Below, one piece after another: positions 32,830 to 41,151 of a stretch of 64,000 bases of DNA. Source of the stretch: an uncultured Muribaculaceae bacterium (GTDB lineage Bacteria > Bacteroidota > Bacteroidia > Bacteroidales > Muribaculaceae). Position numbers and translations under genes: made by a program. Position 1 is the stretch's first letter. Each line of letters begins with the position of its first letter. The stretch spans positions 1 through 64,000 of the forward strand of contig CAJTXL010000003.1 of the NCBI GenBank assembly GCA_910583525.1, given 5' to 3'. A model generated the notes under the pieces. That model searched no databases and was not told the origin of the DNA. It saw only the letters and a program-made list of their open reading frames with translations.

Positions 32830-33148
32830 AGCTCAATAAATCCTTATGCTTGAATTGCAAAATTAAGCATAACATCCCAATTAGAACCAATCATCGCCGC
32901 AAAAGTTGCAAAAACGGCTTGAAAACCGTGTTTGGCATAGCCCACGGGCACATTCACAACAAATGTTAACGATGCTGATTTTAACATTTAGGCAATACCG
33001 CATCGCTTTTTGACAAAAAGCCAACACCGACAGCTTGAAAGACGCAATTTTCCACAAAGAGCACAAGATGACGGCCACCACCGATTAAAAGATGTTAAAG
33101 CAAGCGCATTTTGTTGCAAAATCACTTGCAAGGTTTGCCAATGTGGTA
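32830..33148. other. Gene-free AT-rich region upstream of the DPP-IV gene
   Basis: Besides the minus-strand promoter at 32858-32865, this stretch holds a weak inverted repeat (GCTTTTT-GAC-AAAAAGC near 33005-33022). It contains no convincing open frame, and the candidate small RNA starts just after it. Confidence 0.5.
32858..32865 (-). promoter_or_regulatory. Promoter -7 box (TAATTTTG) of the DPP-IV unit
   Basis: TAnnTTTG match with a TTG about 20 bases upstream on the minus strand. It is 28 bases before the ATG at 32829. Confidence 0.6.
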
Positions 33149-33156
33149 TACCTTTG
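33149..33156 (+). promoter_or_regulatory. Strong promoter (TTG-20-TACCTTTG) with no gene behind it
   Basis: Perfect TAnnTTTG -7 box followed by C, with a TTG at 33126-33128 twenty bases upstream. It points towards an intrinsic terminator 40 bases away. Confidence 0.7.
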
Positions 33157-33162
33157 CATCGT

Positions 33163-33225
33163 GTTTTTCATGGTATAGATTTAAGGTTAACTAGATTGGT
33201 TGTCGCGAGACAATCAATTTTTTTT
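33163..33225 (+). ncRNA. Candidate small RNA (about 60-65 nt)
   Basis: Predicted to start about 7 bases after the -7 box at 33149-33156 and to end in the T8 run at 33218-33225. The 3' part is a ten-pair hairpin (33195-33218) with a GCGA tetraloop and one G-U pair, the classic intrinsic terminator form. There is no credible open frame; the only ATG gives a two-codon peptide. The transcript would converge on the 3' end of the alpha/beta-hydrolase gene five bases away, so it could act in trans as an sRNA or affect that mRNA's 3' end. Existence is inferred from promoter plus terminator only. Confidence 0.55.
33195..33225 (+). terminator. Intrinsic terminator of the candidate small RNA
   Basis: Ten-base-pair stem with GNRA-type loop GCGA, immediately followed by eight T. 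On the minus strand it is not followed by T, so it does not serve the hydrolase gene. Confidence 0.8.
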
Positions 33226-33229
33226 GCGC

Positions 33230-33982
33230 CTATATTGAAAAGGCTTGAGTTTTACAAAAATCTCTGAAGTCGAGAATGAGAGTGTTCTTATCCTCATCCG
33301 CATAATAGTAATGCCCCGACTCCGACAAAACTTTGACCGTAAGCCCATGTGAACAACTAAGATATTTTGCGGCAGAAAGAGACACCATTTCATCATGTCG
33401 TGAGAAATACGCCATTGCAGGCACGTCAAGCCTGGCGGCCAACCGTCTTGTGCGTCTTATCTCTCCGAACAACTCCATATACCGCGCAATCCAAGGCAGA
33501 TAATGTAATATGTTGCGGTCATCACTTATGCCATAAGCCTTTACGGCGGCAGCAGTCCATTTATCAGACAGGTCGATATTTCCTGTGAAAATCTTCATCG
33601 GGGTCATGAACAATCGCCGCGTAGCATGTAGCGCGAGTGGCACATTCATCAGAAAAAGGGCATCGACGCGACCTTCGACAGCCTCCCTGATGGCAAAAAG
33701 CGTTCCCATGGAATGCGCAACGACTACAACTCGGCGATGTGCGAGGTGCAAACACCCTACCACCGACTTGACTTGTTTTTTCCAATCGGACATGCTCGCA
33801 GCCCCGAAATCACGCACAGTGCCGCAATGCCCTTTCAGTGTAAGGCTGCAAACAGTCCAATCTTCAGGGACATACGGAATGAGGAAATCGAAAAACTCCG
33901 GAGAGCCTAAGATGCCGTGAATGAAGACGAGGGCTACGCCACCGCCTGCACTTCGTTTGTCTATGTCTGCCTGTAAATCCAT
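33230..33982 (-). CDS. Alpha/beta hydrolase (esterase or lipase-like)
   Basis: 250 residues without a signal peptide, so cytosolic. The oxyanion motif IHGILGSPEFF is near 21-31, the nucleophile elbow AHSMGT puts Ser at 91, the acid is in FSRHDEMVS (Asp near 197), and the His is in SESGHYYYADED (near 224). The cap region (about 100-180) is short and helical. It resembles monoacylglycerol lipase or acyl-ester hydrolases of the Hydrolase_4/Abhydrolase_6 type; the substrate is unknown. It is a single gene with a long leader of about 140 bases from the promoter at 34133-34140. Confidence 0.88.
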   Translation of the reverse strand: MDLQADIDKRSAGGGVALVFIHGILGSPEFFDFLIPYVPEDWTVCSLTLKGHCGTVRDFGAASMSDWKKQVKSVVGCLHLAHRRVVVVAHSMGTLFAIREAVEGRVDALFLMNVPLALHATRRLFMTPMKIFTGNIDLSDKWTAAAVKAYGISDDRNILHYLPWIARYMELFGEIRRTRRLAARLDVPAMAYFSRHDEMVSLSAAKYLSCSHGLTVKVLSESGHYYYADEDKNTLILDFRDFCKTQAFSI

Positions 33983-34402
33983 TTATTCAAAAAAACAATG
34001 AAAGTGCGCTACTTCACAGCAACGCACCTCCCTCATAACCAAAATTCAAGTATATTGTAAGTCTAACAAAACGTTGTCGGATATATAGGAGCGAAAATAT
34101 GCCTGTTTTGCCAGACACTTAATTTTCTGATGCAAAGGTAGTAACAAATTTTCAATTAAATCCTCAAAAAATCTGAGCACATTCACTAATTAATGTTAAT
34201 TCGCGTTCAGAACGCCCTCACAGACAGACTACAACCATAAAATTGTACGACAGCATTTTCAAAACGGCATTTATAAACGGCTCGAACGCGCCGAAAATTT
34301 TGCAGAGAGAGATAAAATTGCTAATTTAGCAGACTATTTTTTCGGGGCTGTCGCCCCAAAGCATAAGCAAAAAAAATTATTTCTACCGAAATAGACACCG
34401 AT
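33983..34402. other. Divergent 420-base intergenic region
   Basis: Very AT-rich. It holds the minus-strand promoter at 34133-34140 for the hydrolase. The plus-strand side has no perfect TAnnTTTG box before the guanylyltransferase gene; AAATTTTG near 34295 is the closest. A GGGGC-TGTC-GCCCC hairpin sits in the leader at about 34345-34358. No coding sequence is seen. Confidence 0.5.
34133..34140 (-). promoter_or_regulatory. Promoter -7 box (TACCTTTG) of the alpha/beta hydrolase gene
   Basis: Perfect TAnnTTTG match on the minus strand, about 150 bases upstream of ATG 33982, which gives an unusually long leader for this genome. Confidence 0.55.
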
Positions 34403-35494
34403 ATGGACAAACGAGCACACCGCTACTGCGTGATAATGTGCGGCGGCATCGGAAGCCGTTTCTGGCCTTACAGCCGGGCACGTCTGCCGAAGCAATTCAT
34501 TGACTTCCTCGGCACAGGCCGTACGCTTCTGCAAATGAGTTACGACCGCATAAGCAACATCATCCCGGCATCCAACATCCTGATTATAACAAACGGACGT
34601 TACGCCGACCTCGTACGCGAACAGCTACCCGAGCTGACCGACAGCCAGCTCCTGCTTGAACCGGCACGGCGCAACACCGCCCCCTGCATAGCCTGGGCGG
34701 CGTGGCACATTGCGGCACGCGACCCGGAAGCATCGATGATAGTTACCCCGGCCGACCATGTGATAACACGCGAGGCCGAGTTTGAACGCAGCATACTCGA
34801 AGGCTTCGATTTTGTGGAGAGCCACAACGCATTGCTCACTATGGGCATCTCTCCGACACGCCCCGAGACCGGATACGGATACATCCAGGTGGGCGACCCG
34901 GCTCAAGGCAACATAAGCAAGGTGAAGACTTTCACCGAAAAGCCCGACATAGAGCTTGCAAAGGTATTTCTTGCCACGGGCGAATTTTTCTGGAACTCGG
35001 GCATATTTCTATGGCGCACATCGGCCATCAGGGAGGCTCTGCACAAATGGGTGCCCGACATAGCGCTGGCGTTCGACGCCGCGGCGCCCGAAACATACAC
35101 CGACCACAAGGCCGAAAGCGCATTCATTGCCGAAGCTTTCCCGGGCTGCATGAGCATCTCCATCGACTACTCGGTGATGGAAAAAGCCGACAACGTGTAT
35201 GTGGAGACCGTGACATTCGGATGGAACGACCTCGGCACATGGAGCACCCTCTACGACCTCTCTCCCAAAAACAGCGACCGCAATGTGACACAGAACTGCA
35301 ACGTGCTTGCCTACAACAGCTCGGGCAACATCTTTGCAATACGCGGCGACAAACTCGTCGTGGTAGACGGCCTCGAAGACTATATAATAGCCGACGCGGA
35401 CGGTGTGCTGCTCATATGCCCCAAGGCGCGCGAGCAGAAAATAAAACAGATGGTAACCGACGCCAAAGTGAAATTCGGCGACAAATACGAATAA
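34403..35494 (+). CDS. manC: Mannose-1-phosphate guanylyltransferase
   Basis: 363 residues. The nucleotidyltransferase signature CGGIGSRFWPYSRARLPKQF (about 13-32), TPADHVI, FTEKP, FFWNSGIFLW and VMEKADNVYVETVTFGWNDLGTWSTLYDL fit the GDP-mannose pyrophosphorylase family. It lacks the C-terminal phosphomannose-isomerase domain of bifunctional ManC, as is normal in Bacteroidetes. It makes GDP-mannose, the precursor for mannosyl and fucosyl groups of surface glycans. argS follows after 21 bases and is probably co-transcribed. Confidence 0.93.
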   Translation: MDKRAHRYCVIMCGGIGSRFWPYSRARLPKQFIDFLGTGRTLLQMSYDRISNIIPASNILIITNGRYADLVREQLPELTDSQLLLEPARRNTAPCIAWAAWHIAARDPEASMIVTPADHVITREAEFERSILEGFDFVESHNALLTMGISPTRPETGYGYIQVGDPAQGNISKVKTFTEKPDIELAKVFLATGEFFWNSGIFLWRTSAIREALHKWVPDIALAFDAAAPETYTDHKAESAFIAEAFPGCMSISIDYSVMEKADNVYVETVTFGWNDLGTWSTLYDLSPKNSDRNVTQNCNVLAYNSSGNIFAIRGDKLVVVDGLEDYIIADADGVLLICPKAREQKIKQMVTDAKVKFGDKYE

Positions 35495-35515
35495 GCATAG
35501 AACACACATTAGAGT

Positions 35516-37303
35516 ATGTCAATCGATAAAGTAATATCCGCTGCCGTAGCCAAAGCCGTCGAGGCTCTCTACGGCATCCCCGTCGACCCGGCAACTATCG
35601 TGCCGCAGGCGACACGCAAAGAGTTCGAGGGCAACCTCACCGTTATGGTATTTCCTTGGGTGAAGGCCGCACGCAAAGCCCCCGAAGCCGTAGGCGCCGA
35701 AATAGGCCAATGGCTCGTCGACAACGAAGCCGCCGTTTCGGGCTTCAATACCGTAAAAGGCTTTCTCAACATAACAGTCACCCCGACCTATTGGAACGGC
35801 GTCCTTGCGGCAATCGAGGCCGACGAAGCATTCGGCACAAAAAAGCCCGAGGCCGACAGCCCTCTGGTGATGGTGGAATACTCCTCGCCAAACACCAACA
35901 AGCCTCTGCACCTGGGACATCTGCGCAACATTCTCCTCGGCAGCAGCCTCGCCAACATCCTTACGGCATGCGGCAACCGCGTGGTGAAGACCAACATCGT
36001 CAACGACCGCGGCATCCACATCTGCAAGTCGATGCTTGCGTGGAAAAAATATTTCGACGGAGCCACCCCTGAAAGCACCGGCAAAAAAGGCGACCACCTT
36101 GTGGGAGACTGCTATGTAGCTTTCGACAAGCACTTCAAAGAAGAAGTAAAGGCGCTTATGGAACAGGGCATGACCGAAGACGAAGCCAAAGCCGGCTCTC
36201 CTCTGATGGCCGAGGCACGCGAAATGCTGCGGCTATGGGAAGAAGGCGACCCCGAAGTACGCGCCCTATGGGAAAAGATGAACCAATGGGTCTACGACGG
36301 CTTCGACACAAGCTACCGCCGCATGGGTGTGGACTTCGACAAGATATACTATGAGTCGAAGACCTATCTCGACGGCAAGGCCAAAGTGCTCGAAGGACTC
36401 GACAAAGGACTTCTCTACAAGAAAGAGGACGGTTCTGTATGGGCCGACCTCACCGGCGAAGGCCTCGACCACAAGCTGCTGTTGCGCAGTGACGGCACGT
36501 CGGTCTATATGACCCAGGACATCGGCACTGCCAAACAGCGCTTCGACGACTACCCAATCGACCGCATGATATACGTTGTGGGCAACGAACAGAACTACCA
36601 TTTCCAGGTGCTGTCGATACTGCTCGACCGCCTCGGCTTCAAATGGGGCAAAGACCTCGTACACTTCAGCTACGGCATGGTTGAACTGCCCGAAGGCAAG
36701 ATGAAGAGCCGCGAAGGCACCGTTGTCGACGCCGACGACCTCATGGCCGACATGGTTGCTACCGCGCGCGAAGTGTCGCAGCAGCTCGGCAAGCTCGACG
36801 GTCTGTCGGATGAAGAAATAGCCGACATAGCCGAAACCGTCGGCCTGGGAGCGCTGAAATACTTCCTGCTCAAAGTCGACCCGCGAAAGAACATGACCTT
36901 CAACCCTCGCGAATCAATCGACTTCAACGGCAACACCGGTCCTTTCATACAGTATACATACGCACGCATACGCTCGGTGCTCCGCCGCGCCGAAGAAGCC
37001 GGCATGAACAAAGCCGACTACTCCGCCGTTTCTCCTAATGACAAGGAAATAGCGTTGATACAGCGGCTCGGCGACTTCCCCTCGGTGGTCGCAGAAGCCG
37101 GAAAATCGTATTCTCCGGCACTAATCGCCAACTATGCCTACGATCTGGTGAAGGAATACAACCAGTTCTACCACGACTGCTCCATTCTGCGCGAAACCGA
37201 CGAAAACGTGCGCTCGCTGAGGCTTGCCCTGTCCGACGCCACCGCACGCACTGTCAAGACCGCCATGGGGCTGCTCGGCATCCGCGTGCCCGAGCGCATG
37301 TAA
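35516..37303 (+). CDS. argS: Arginyl-tRNA synthetase
   Basis: 595 residues, the usual length for Bacteroidetes ArgRS. The N-terminal Add-1 domain is followed by SSPNTNKPLHLGHLRN, in which HLGH (132-135) is the HIGH motif. GKMKSREGTVVDADDL replaces the KMSKS loop, as is typical for ArgRS. The C-terminal anticodon-binding DALR domain (PALIANYAYDLVKEYNQFYHDCSIL) is complete. It charges tRNA-Arg in the cytosol. Confidence 0.97.
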   Translation: MSIDKVISAAVAKAVEALYGIPVDPATIVPQATRKEFEGNLTVMVFPWVKAARKAPEAVGAEIGQWLVDNEAAVSGFNTVKGFLNITVTPTYWNGVLAAIEADEAFGTKKPEADSPLVMVEYSSPNTNKPLHLGHLRNILLGSSLANILTACGNRVVKTNIVNDRGIHICKSMLAWKKYFDGATPESTGKKGDHLVGDCYVAFDKHFKEEVKALMEQGMTEDEAKAGSPLMAEAREMLRLWEEGDPEVRALWEKMNQWVYDGFDTSYRRMGVDFDKIYYESKTYLDGKAKVLEGLDKGLLYKKEDGSVWADLTGEGLDHKLLLRSDGTSVYMTQDIGTAKQRFDDYPIDRMIYVVGNEQNYHFQVLSILLDRLGFKWGKDLVHFSYGMVELPEGKMKSREGTVVDADDLMADMVATAREVSQQLGKLDGLSDEEIADIAETVGLGALKYFLLKVDPRKNMTFNPRESIDFNGNTGPFIQYTYARIRSVLRRAEEAGMNKADYSAVSPNDKEIALIQRLGDFPSVVAEAGKSYSPALIANYAYDLVKEYNQFYHDCSILRETDENVRSLRLALSDATARTVKTAMGLLGIRVPERM

Positions 37304-37333
37304 CTCTAACTCATCTGATAAATCTCTAAAAAC

Positions 37334-38047
37334 ATGTATCAAAACGACTACAACTACGGCACACCACAAGGCCGTCCCGAAGCTACCCTCGCCGCAACGG
37401 TGAGCAACGCAATGAAACGCGTCTACCTGAAAATGACGCTCGCACTGATAGTGACCGCCCTCACGGCGCTATGGGCATCGAGCAGCTACGGCTATCTGTC
37501 GTTCTTCATGAACAACACATGGCTTATGTGGGTGCTTGTCGCTGCCGAACTCGGCCTCGTAATAGGGATCTCGGCAGGCATAAACAAACTGTCGAGCGGC
37601 GTCGCTTCGGCATTGTTCTATCTGTTCGCGGTGGTCAACGGCCTGATGCTGTGCACCATATTCCTGGCCTACAGCCCGGCGGCCATAACCAAGACTTTCT
37701 TCATAACCGCCGGCACCTTCGGTGCGATGAGCGTGTACGGATACTTCACATCGAACGACCTGTCGCGTATCGGCTCGTTCCTGTTCATGGCTCTTATCGG
37801 CTTGATTATAGCGTCGGTCGTGAACATTTTCCTCCACAGTTCGACGCTCGACTGGGTCGTATCGATTGCAGGCGTGCTCATATTCATAGGCCTCACCGCC
37901 TGGGACACCCAGCAAATCAAACGTATGGCAATGGCCGCACCGGCCGAAGCCGTCGGACGCCTCGCCACCATCGGCGCCCTTTCGCTTTATCTCGACTTCA
38001 TCAACCTCTTCCTCTATCTGCTGCGCATTTTCGGCAACAGAGACTGA
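37334..38047 (+). CDS. Bax inhibitor-1 / YccA family membrane protein
   Basis: 237 residues. A short polar N-terminus is followed by seven hydrophobic segments. Family marks are VYLKMTLALIVTALTALW, the hydrophilic break FTSNDLSRIG, and the C-terminal FIGLTAWDTQQIKRMA with the conserved Asp of the BI-1 pH-sensing pair, then LYLDFINLFLYLLRIFGNRD. Bacterial BI-1 proteins are calcium-leak channels or binding partners of the FtsH protease (family knowledge). It lies 30 bases after argS. Confidence 0.93.
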   Translation: MYQNDYNYGTPQGRPEATLAATVSNAMKRVYLKMTLALIVTALTALWASSSYGYLSFFMNNTWLMWVLVAAELGLVIGISAGINKLSSGVASALFYLFAVVNGLMLCTIFLAYSPAAITKTFFITAGTFGAMSVYGYFTSNDLSRIGSFLFMALIGLIIASVVNIFLHSSTLDWVVSIAGVLIFIGLTAWDTQQIKRMAMAAPAEAVGRLATIGALSLYLDFINLFLYLLRIFGNRD

Positions 38048-38065
38048 TGATACTGTGTCAAAATG

Positions 38066-38144
38066 AAATGTAGGGACGTGCCTTTGGCTCGTTGGAAATG
38101 CACGCATTCGCAAATCGACATGCCAAAGGCATGTCCCTACATTT
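38066..38144. repeat. GTAGGGACGTGCC palindromic repeat, family C copy 1
   Basis: Left arm 38066-38088 (AAATGTAGGGACGTGCC...) and right arm 38122-38144 are inverted copies of 23 bases with one mismatch. A second, outer inverted pair GTGTCAAAAT / ATTTTGACAC lies at 38055-38064 and 38170-38179, enclosing the whole spacer between the BI-1 and MATE genes. The family occurs again at 41341-41421 and 46914-46995. It could act as a terminator-like or mRNA-stabilising hairpin. It carries no protein. Confidence 0.85.
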
Positions 38145-38187
38145 CGCGAGCGTTTATCGTAATTTGGAAATTTTGACACGCCACTAA

Positions 38188-39561
38188 ATGCAGTGCTGTG
38201 AGTTGAAGAACCTTACGACATACTACCGTGCAATAGCCAAGCTGGCCCTGCCTCTGTTCATAGGCCAGCTCGGCACTATTGCCGTGAGCTTTGCCGACAA
38301 CATAATGGTCGGGCACTACTCGACGGCGGCACTCGCGTCGGCATCGTTCGTAAACAATTTCTTCAACATCGCCACCTTTGCCTGCGTAGGCTTTACCTAC
38401 GGCCTCACACCTTTGATAGGAGCGATTTTCGCCACCGGCGACAAAGACTCCGACAGCCGCATAGGGCGCATGGTGCGCGTCGGCCTGCGCGTAAATCTTG
38501 TCTTTACGGTCATAGTGTCGGCAATAATGCTGGCACTGTATTTCAAACTCGACAAATTCGGGCAACCCGACGAATTGCTTCCGCTGATACGACCCTATTA
38601 CCTCATAGTGCTCTCGGGCATGCTGCCGGTGATGCTCTTCAATGTGCTTGCGCAATGGTGCTACGCCATAAACAACACCGGCCTGCCCACATGGATAGTG
38701 CTCGGCGCCAATGCGATAAACATCTTGGGCAACTGGCTGCTGATTTACGGCCACGGAGGCTTTCCGGAGCTGGGCCTTACAGGCGCCGGCATCAGCACTT
38801 TCGTTGCCCGTGTGCTCTGCGCGGCAGCAATGCTTTACGTTTTCTTCGCCTCACGCGTGGGACGGCCATTTATAGGCGGCTACCGCAACGGGCGCAAAGA
38901 AAACGGCCAGGCACGCCTTATCGCCGCGACGGGCTTCCCCGTATCGATGCAGATGACATTCGAAACCGCCTCGTTCTCGGGCTCGGCCGTCATGGCCGGA
39001 TGGCTCGGCGCCATACCGTTGGCAGCATTTCAGATAGTGGCCGTCAGCGGCATGCTCGGCTTCTGCCTCTACTACAGCATCGGGGCGGCGATGGCGATAC
39101 CCGTGAGCCACGCCGCAGGGCGCTCCGACCGCACGGCCATGCGCAAGACCGCTTTGGCCGGATACCACCTCATCCTCGTCTGCATGGTTATAGTGAGCGC
39201 AATATTCCTCACGGGCGGCAGCCACATAATGGGCATCTTTTCGAGCGACAAAGCCGTTGTAGCCGCAGCCATGGGCGTAATAGTCCCCTTGGTGCTCTAC
39301 CAGTTCGGCGACGCCACGCAGATAACATTCGCCAACGCCCTGCGCGGCACCTCGCACGTCATGCCCATGCTCTATATCGCATTCGTGAGCTATATAATAG
39401 TGGGCATACCCACCACATATATAATAGCTTTCACCTGCGGCATGGGTCTGTATGGCATCGTGCTTAGCTTCTCGGTGTGCCTGCTGCTTGCGGCGCTGCT
39501 CTACCTCATATTCTTCTTAAGGGCCACAAGGCAGAAAAAGCCCCATACGCTGCCCGGATAA
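38188..39561 (+). CDS. MATE family multidrug/metabolite exporter
   Basis: 457 residues with twelve hydrophobic segments. FIGQLGTIAVSFADNIMVGHYSTAALASASFVN at the N-terminus is the MATE opening motif, with its mirrored second copy from about residue 245 (TGFPVSMQMTFETASFSG). It exchanges drugs or metabolites for Na+ or H+ across the inner membrane. The ATG at 38188 comes only nine bases after the outer inverted repeat, and no -7 box is seen in between. It may therefore be read from the argS side through the palindrome. Confidence 0.93.
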   Translation: MQCCELKNLTTYYRAIAKLALPLFIGQLGTIAVSFADNIMVGHYSTAALASASFVNNFFNIATFACVGFTYGLTPLIGAIFATGDKDSDSRIGRMVRVGLRVNLVFTVIVSAIMLALYFKLDKFGQPDELLPLIRPYYLIVLSGMLPVMLFNVLAQWCYAINNTGLPTWIVLGANAINILGNWLLIYGHGGFPELGLTGAGISTFVARVLCAAAMLYVFFASRVGRPFIGGYRNGRKENGQARLIAATGFPVSMQMTFETASFSGSAVMAGWLGAIPLAAFQIVAVSGMLGFCLYYSIGAAMAIPVSHAAGRSDRTAMRKTALAGYHLILVCMVIVSAIFLTGGSHIMGIFSSDKAVVAAAMGVIVPLVLYQFGDATQITFANALRGTSHVMPMLYIAFVSYIIVGIPTTYIIAFTCGMGLYGIVLSFSVCLLLAALLYLIFFLRATRQKKPHTLPG

Positions 39562-39573
39562 AACAAAAATCAT

Positions 39574-39581
39574 TACCTTTG
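39574..39581 (+). promoter_or_regulatory. Promoter -7 box (TACCTTTG) upstream of the pyrH leader element
   Basis: Perfect TAnnTTTG box followed by C. The 167-bp element begins exactly 15 bases after that C. Without the element the leader would be about ten nucleotides long, a common layout here. Confidence 0.7.
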
Positions 39582-39597
39582 CACAAACTCATAATGA

Positions 39598-39764
39598 TAA
39601 GTATGTGTACGAAATTATTTAATGTATCGCCTCATAAATTCTGCGGCGAACTTACGCGTCCGGCTTCAGTTACAATGGAACCCCATTGCGCCATCTGCCG
39701 AACTCAAAATTTCATCCACATACTTTATAATCCAATACGATAAATAATTTCGCACACATACTTA
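39598..39764 (+). repeat. 167-bp element with terminal inverted repeats, copy 2 (5' leader of pyrH)
   Basis: 164 of 167 positions match copy 1 at 5216-5382, including both 23-base inverted ends (TAAGTATGTG...CACATACTTA). The final A of the element is the A of the pyrH ATG, so the closing TA of the element is part of TATG. The right end contains TAATTTCG at 39745-39752, a possible outward promoter 11 bases before the start codon. The three differences from copy 1 lie in the centre and right half, and the internal hairpin is kept except for one closing pair. Confidence 0.85.
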
Positions 39765-40480
39765 TGGAACCGAAATACCACAGAATATTGCTGAAACTCA
39801 GCGGCGAGTCGCTGATGGGTCATCAGGGCTACGGCATAGACCACGACCGTCTGGGTTCATACGCCCGTCAAATCAACGAACTGGCCGAACGCGGCGTCGA
39901 CATCGCCATCGTCATAGGCGGCGGCAACATATTCCGCGGCCTGTCGGGGGCGGCAAAAGGATTTGACCGCGTCAAAGGCGACCAAATGGGCATGCTCGCA
40001 ACAGTCATCAACTCGCTTGCCCTAAGCTCCGCACTCGAGAGCCTTGGCCGTCCGGCACGGGTGCTCACATCTATCGGCATGTTCCCTATAGGCGAACCAT
40101 ATAGCCCCTCTCGCGCCATCGAAACCCTCGGCGAGGGCAAGATAGCCATAATAGCCGGCGGCACGGGCAACCCGTTCTTCACCACCGACACGGCCTCGGC
40201 GCTCAGAGCCGTAGAAATTAAGGCCGACGTAATGCTCAAAGGCACGCGCGTCGACGGCATATACACCGCCGACCCCGAAAAAGACCCGACAGCGACAAAG
40301 TTCGACAAAATAACTTACGACGAGATATACAACAGAGGGCTCAAAATAATGGACCTGACGGCCACCACCCTCTGCCGCGAAAACGGCATGAAAATCGTCG
40401 TTTTCGACATGGATACTCCCGGAAACCTGCGCAAGGTGCTCGACGGCGAGCCGATAGGCACTCTCGTATACCAAGAATAA
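39764..40480 (+). CDS. pyrH: UMP kinase
   Basis: 238 residues. The amino-acid-kinase fold motifs are complete: ILLKLSGESLMG, IVIGGGNIFRGLSGA, DQMGMLATVINSLAL, GGTGNPFFTTDTASALRAVEIKADVMLKGTRVDGIY and VFDMDTPGNLRKVL. It phosphorylates UMP to UDP and is hexameric and UTP-inhibited in most bacteria. The start codon is formed at the edge of the 167-bp repeat element. frr follows after 18 bases, the usual pyrH-frr pair. Confidence 0.97.
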   Translation: MEPKYHRILLKLSGESLMGHQGYGIDHDRLGSYARQINELAERGVDIAIVIGGGNIFRGLSGAAKGFDRVKGDQMGMLATVINSLALSSALESLGRPARVLTSIGMFPIGEPYSPSRAIETLGEGKIAIIAGGTGNPFFTTDTASALRAVEIKADVMLKGTRVDGIYTADPEKDPTATKFDKITYDEIYNRGLKIMDLTATTLCRENGMKIVVFDMDTPGNLRKVLDGEPIGTLVYQE

Positions 40481-40498
40481 CATCTAATCCACCATAAT

Positions 40499-41059
40499 AT
40501 GACCGACCCTAAAACCTACATCGCCCCGGCAGAAGAAAAAATGGAAATGGCCGTGGCATACCTCGACGAAACCCTCGCCCGTATCCGCGCAGGCAAGGCC
40601 AACGCGAAAATCCTCGACGCAGTGCGCGTGGAGTACTACGGCTCGATGGTGCCCGTGTCGAACGTCGCAAACGTATCGGTGCCCGACGCCCGTACCATAG
40701 CCATCACCCCTTGGGAAAAATCGATGTTCAAGGCCATCGAAAAAGCCATCATCAACTCGGAAGTTGGCATCACGCCCGAAAACAACGGCGAGGTTATACG
40801 TCTGTCGATACCGCCGCTGACCGAAGACCGACGCAAAGCGCTCGTGAAACAGTGCAAGGCGGAGGCCGAAAACGCAAAGGTATCGGTGCGCAACGCACGC
40901 CGCGACGCCATCGACGGCCTCAAAAAAGCCGTGAAACAGGGCATGCCTGAAGACGTCGAAAAAGACGCCGAGGCAAATGTGCAGAAACTGCACGACAAAT
41001 ACCTCAAGAAAATCGACGATATTTTCGCCGCCAAAGAGAAAGAAATCCTCACCGTCTGA
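40499..41059 (+). CDS. frr: Ribosome recycling factor
   Basis: 186 residues, normal length. LDETLARIRAGKANAKILDAVRVEYYGSMVPVSNVANVSVPDARTIAITPWEK forms domain 2 and its hinge. The C-terminal three-helix bundle has RRKALVKQCKAEAENAKVSVRNARRDAIDGLKK. With EF-G it splits the ribosome after termination. It is in an operon with pyrH, ended by the terminator at 41080-41120. Confidence 0.97.
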   Translation: MTDPKTYIAPAEEKMEMAVAYLDETLARIRAGKANAKILDAVRVEYYGSMVPVSNVANVSVPDARTIAITPWEKSMFKAIEKAIINSEVGITPENNGEVIRLSIPPLTEDRRKALVKQCKAEAENAKVSVRNARRDAIDGLKKAVKQGMPEDVEKDAEANVQKLHDKYLKKIDDIFAAKEKEILTV

Positions 41060-41079
41060 GGCAGAAATCATAAGAAAGA

Positions 41080-41120
41080 CAACGGCGTGGCTCTTCATCA
41101 AGAACCACGCCGTTGTTTTA
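41080..41120 (+). terminator. Intrinsic terminator of pyrH-frr
   Basis: Eleven-base stem CAACGGCGTGG / CCACGCCGTTG (41080-41090 and 41105-41115), followed by TTTTA. Confidence 0.85.
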
Positions 41121-41151
41121 TCGGAGATGTGAGAATTCTTTGTGCCTACAC

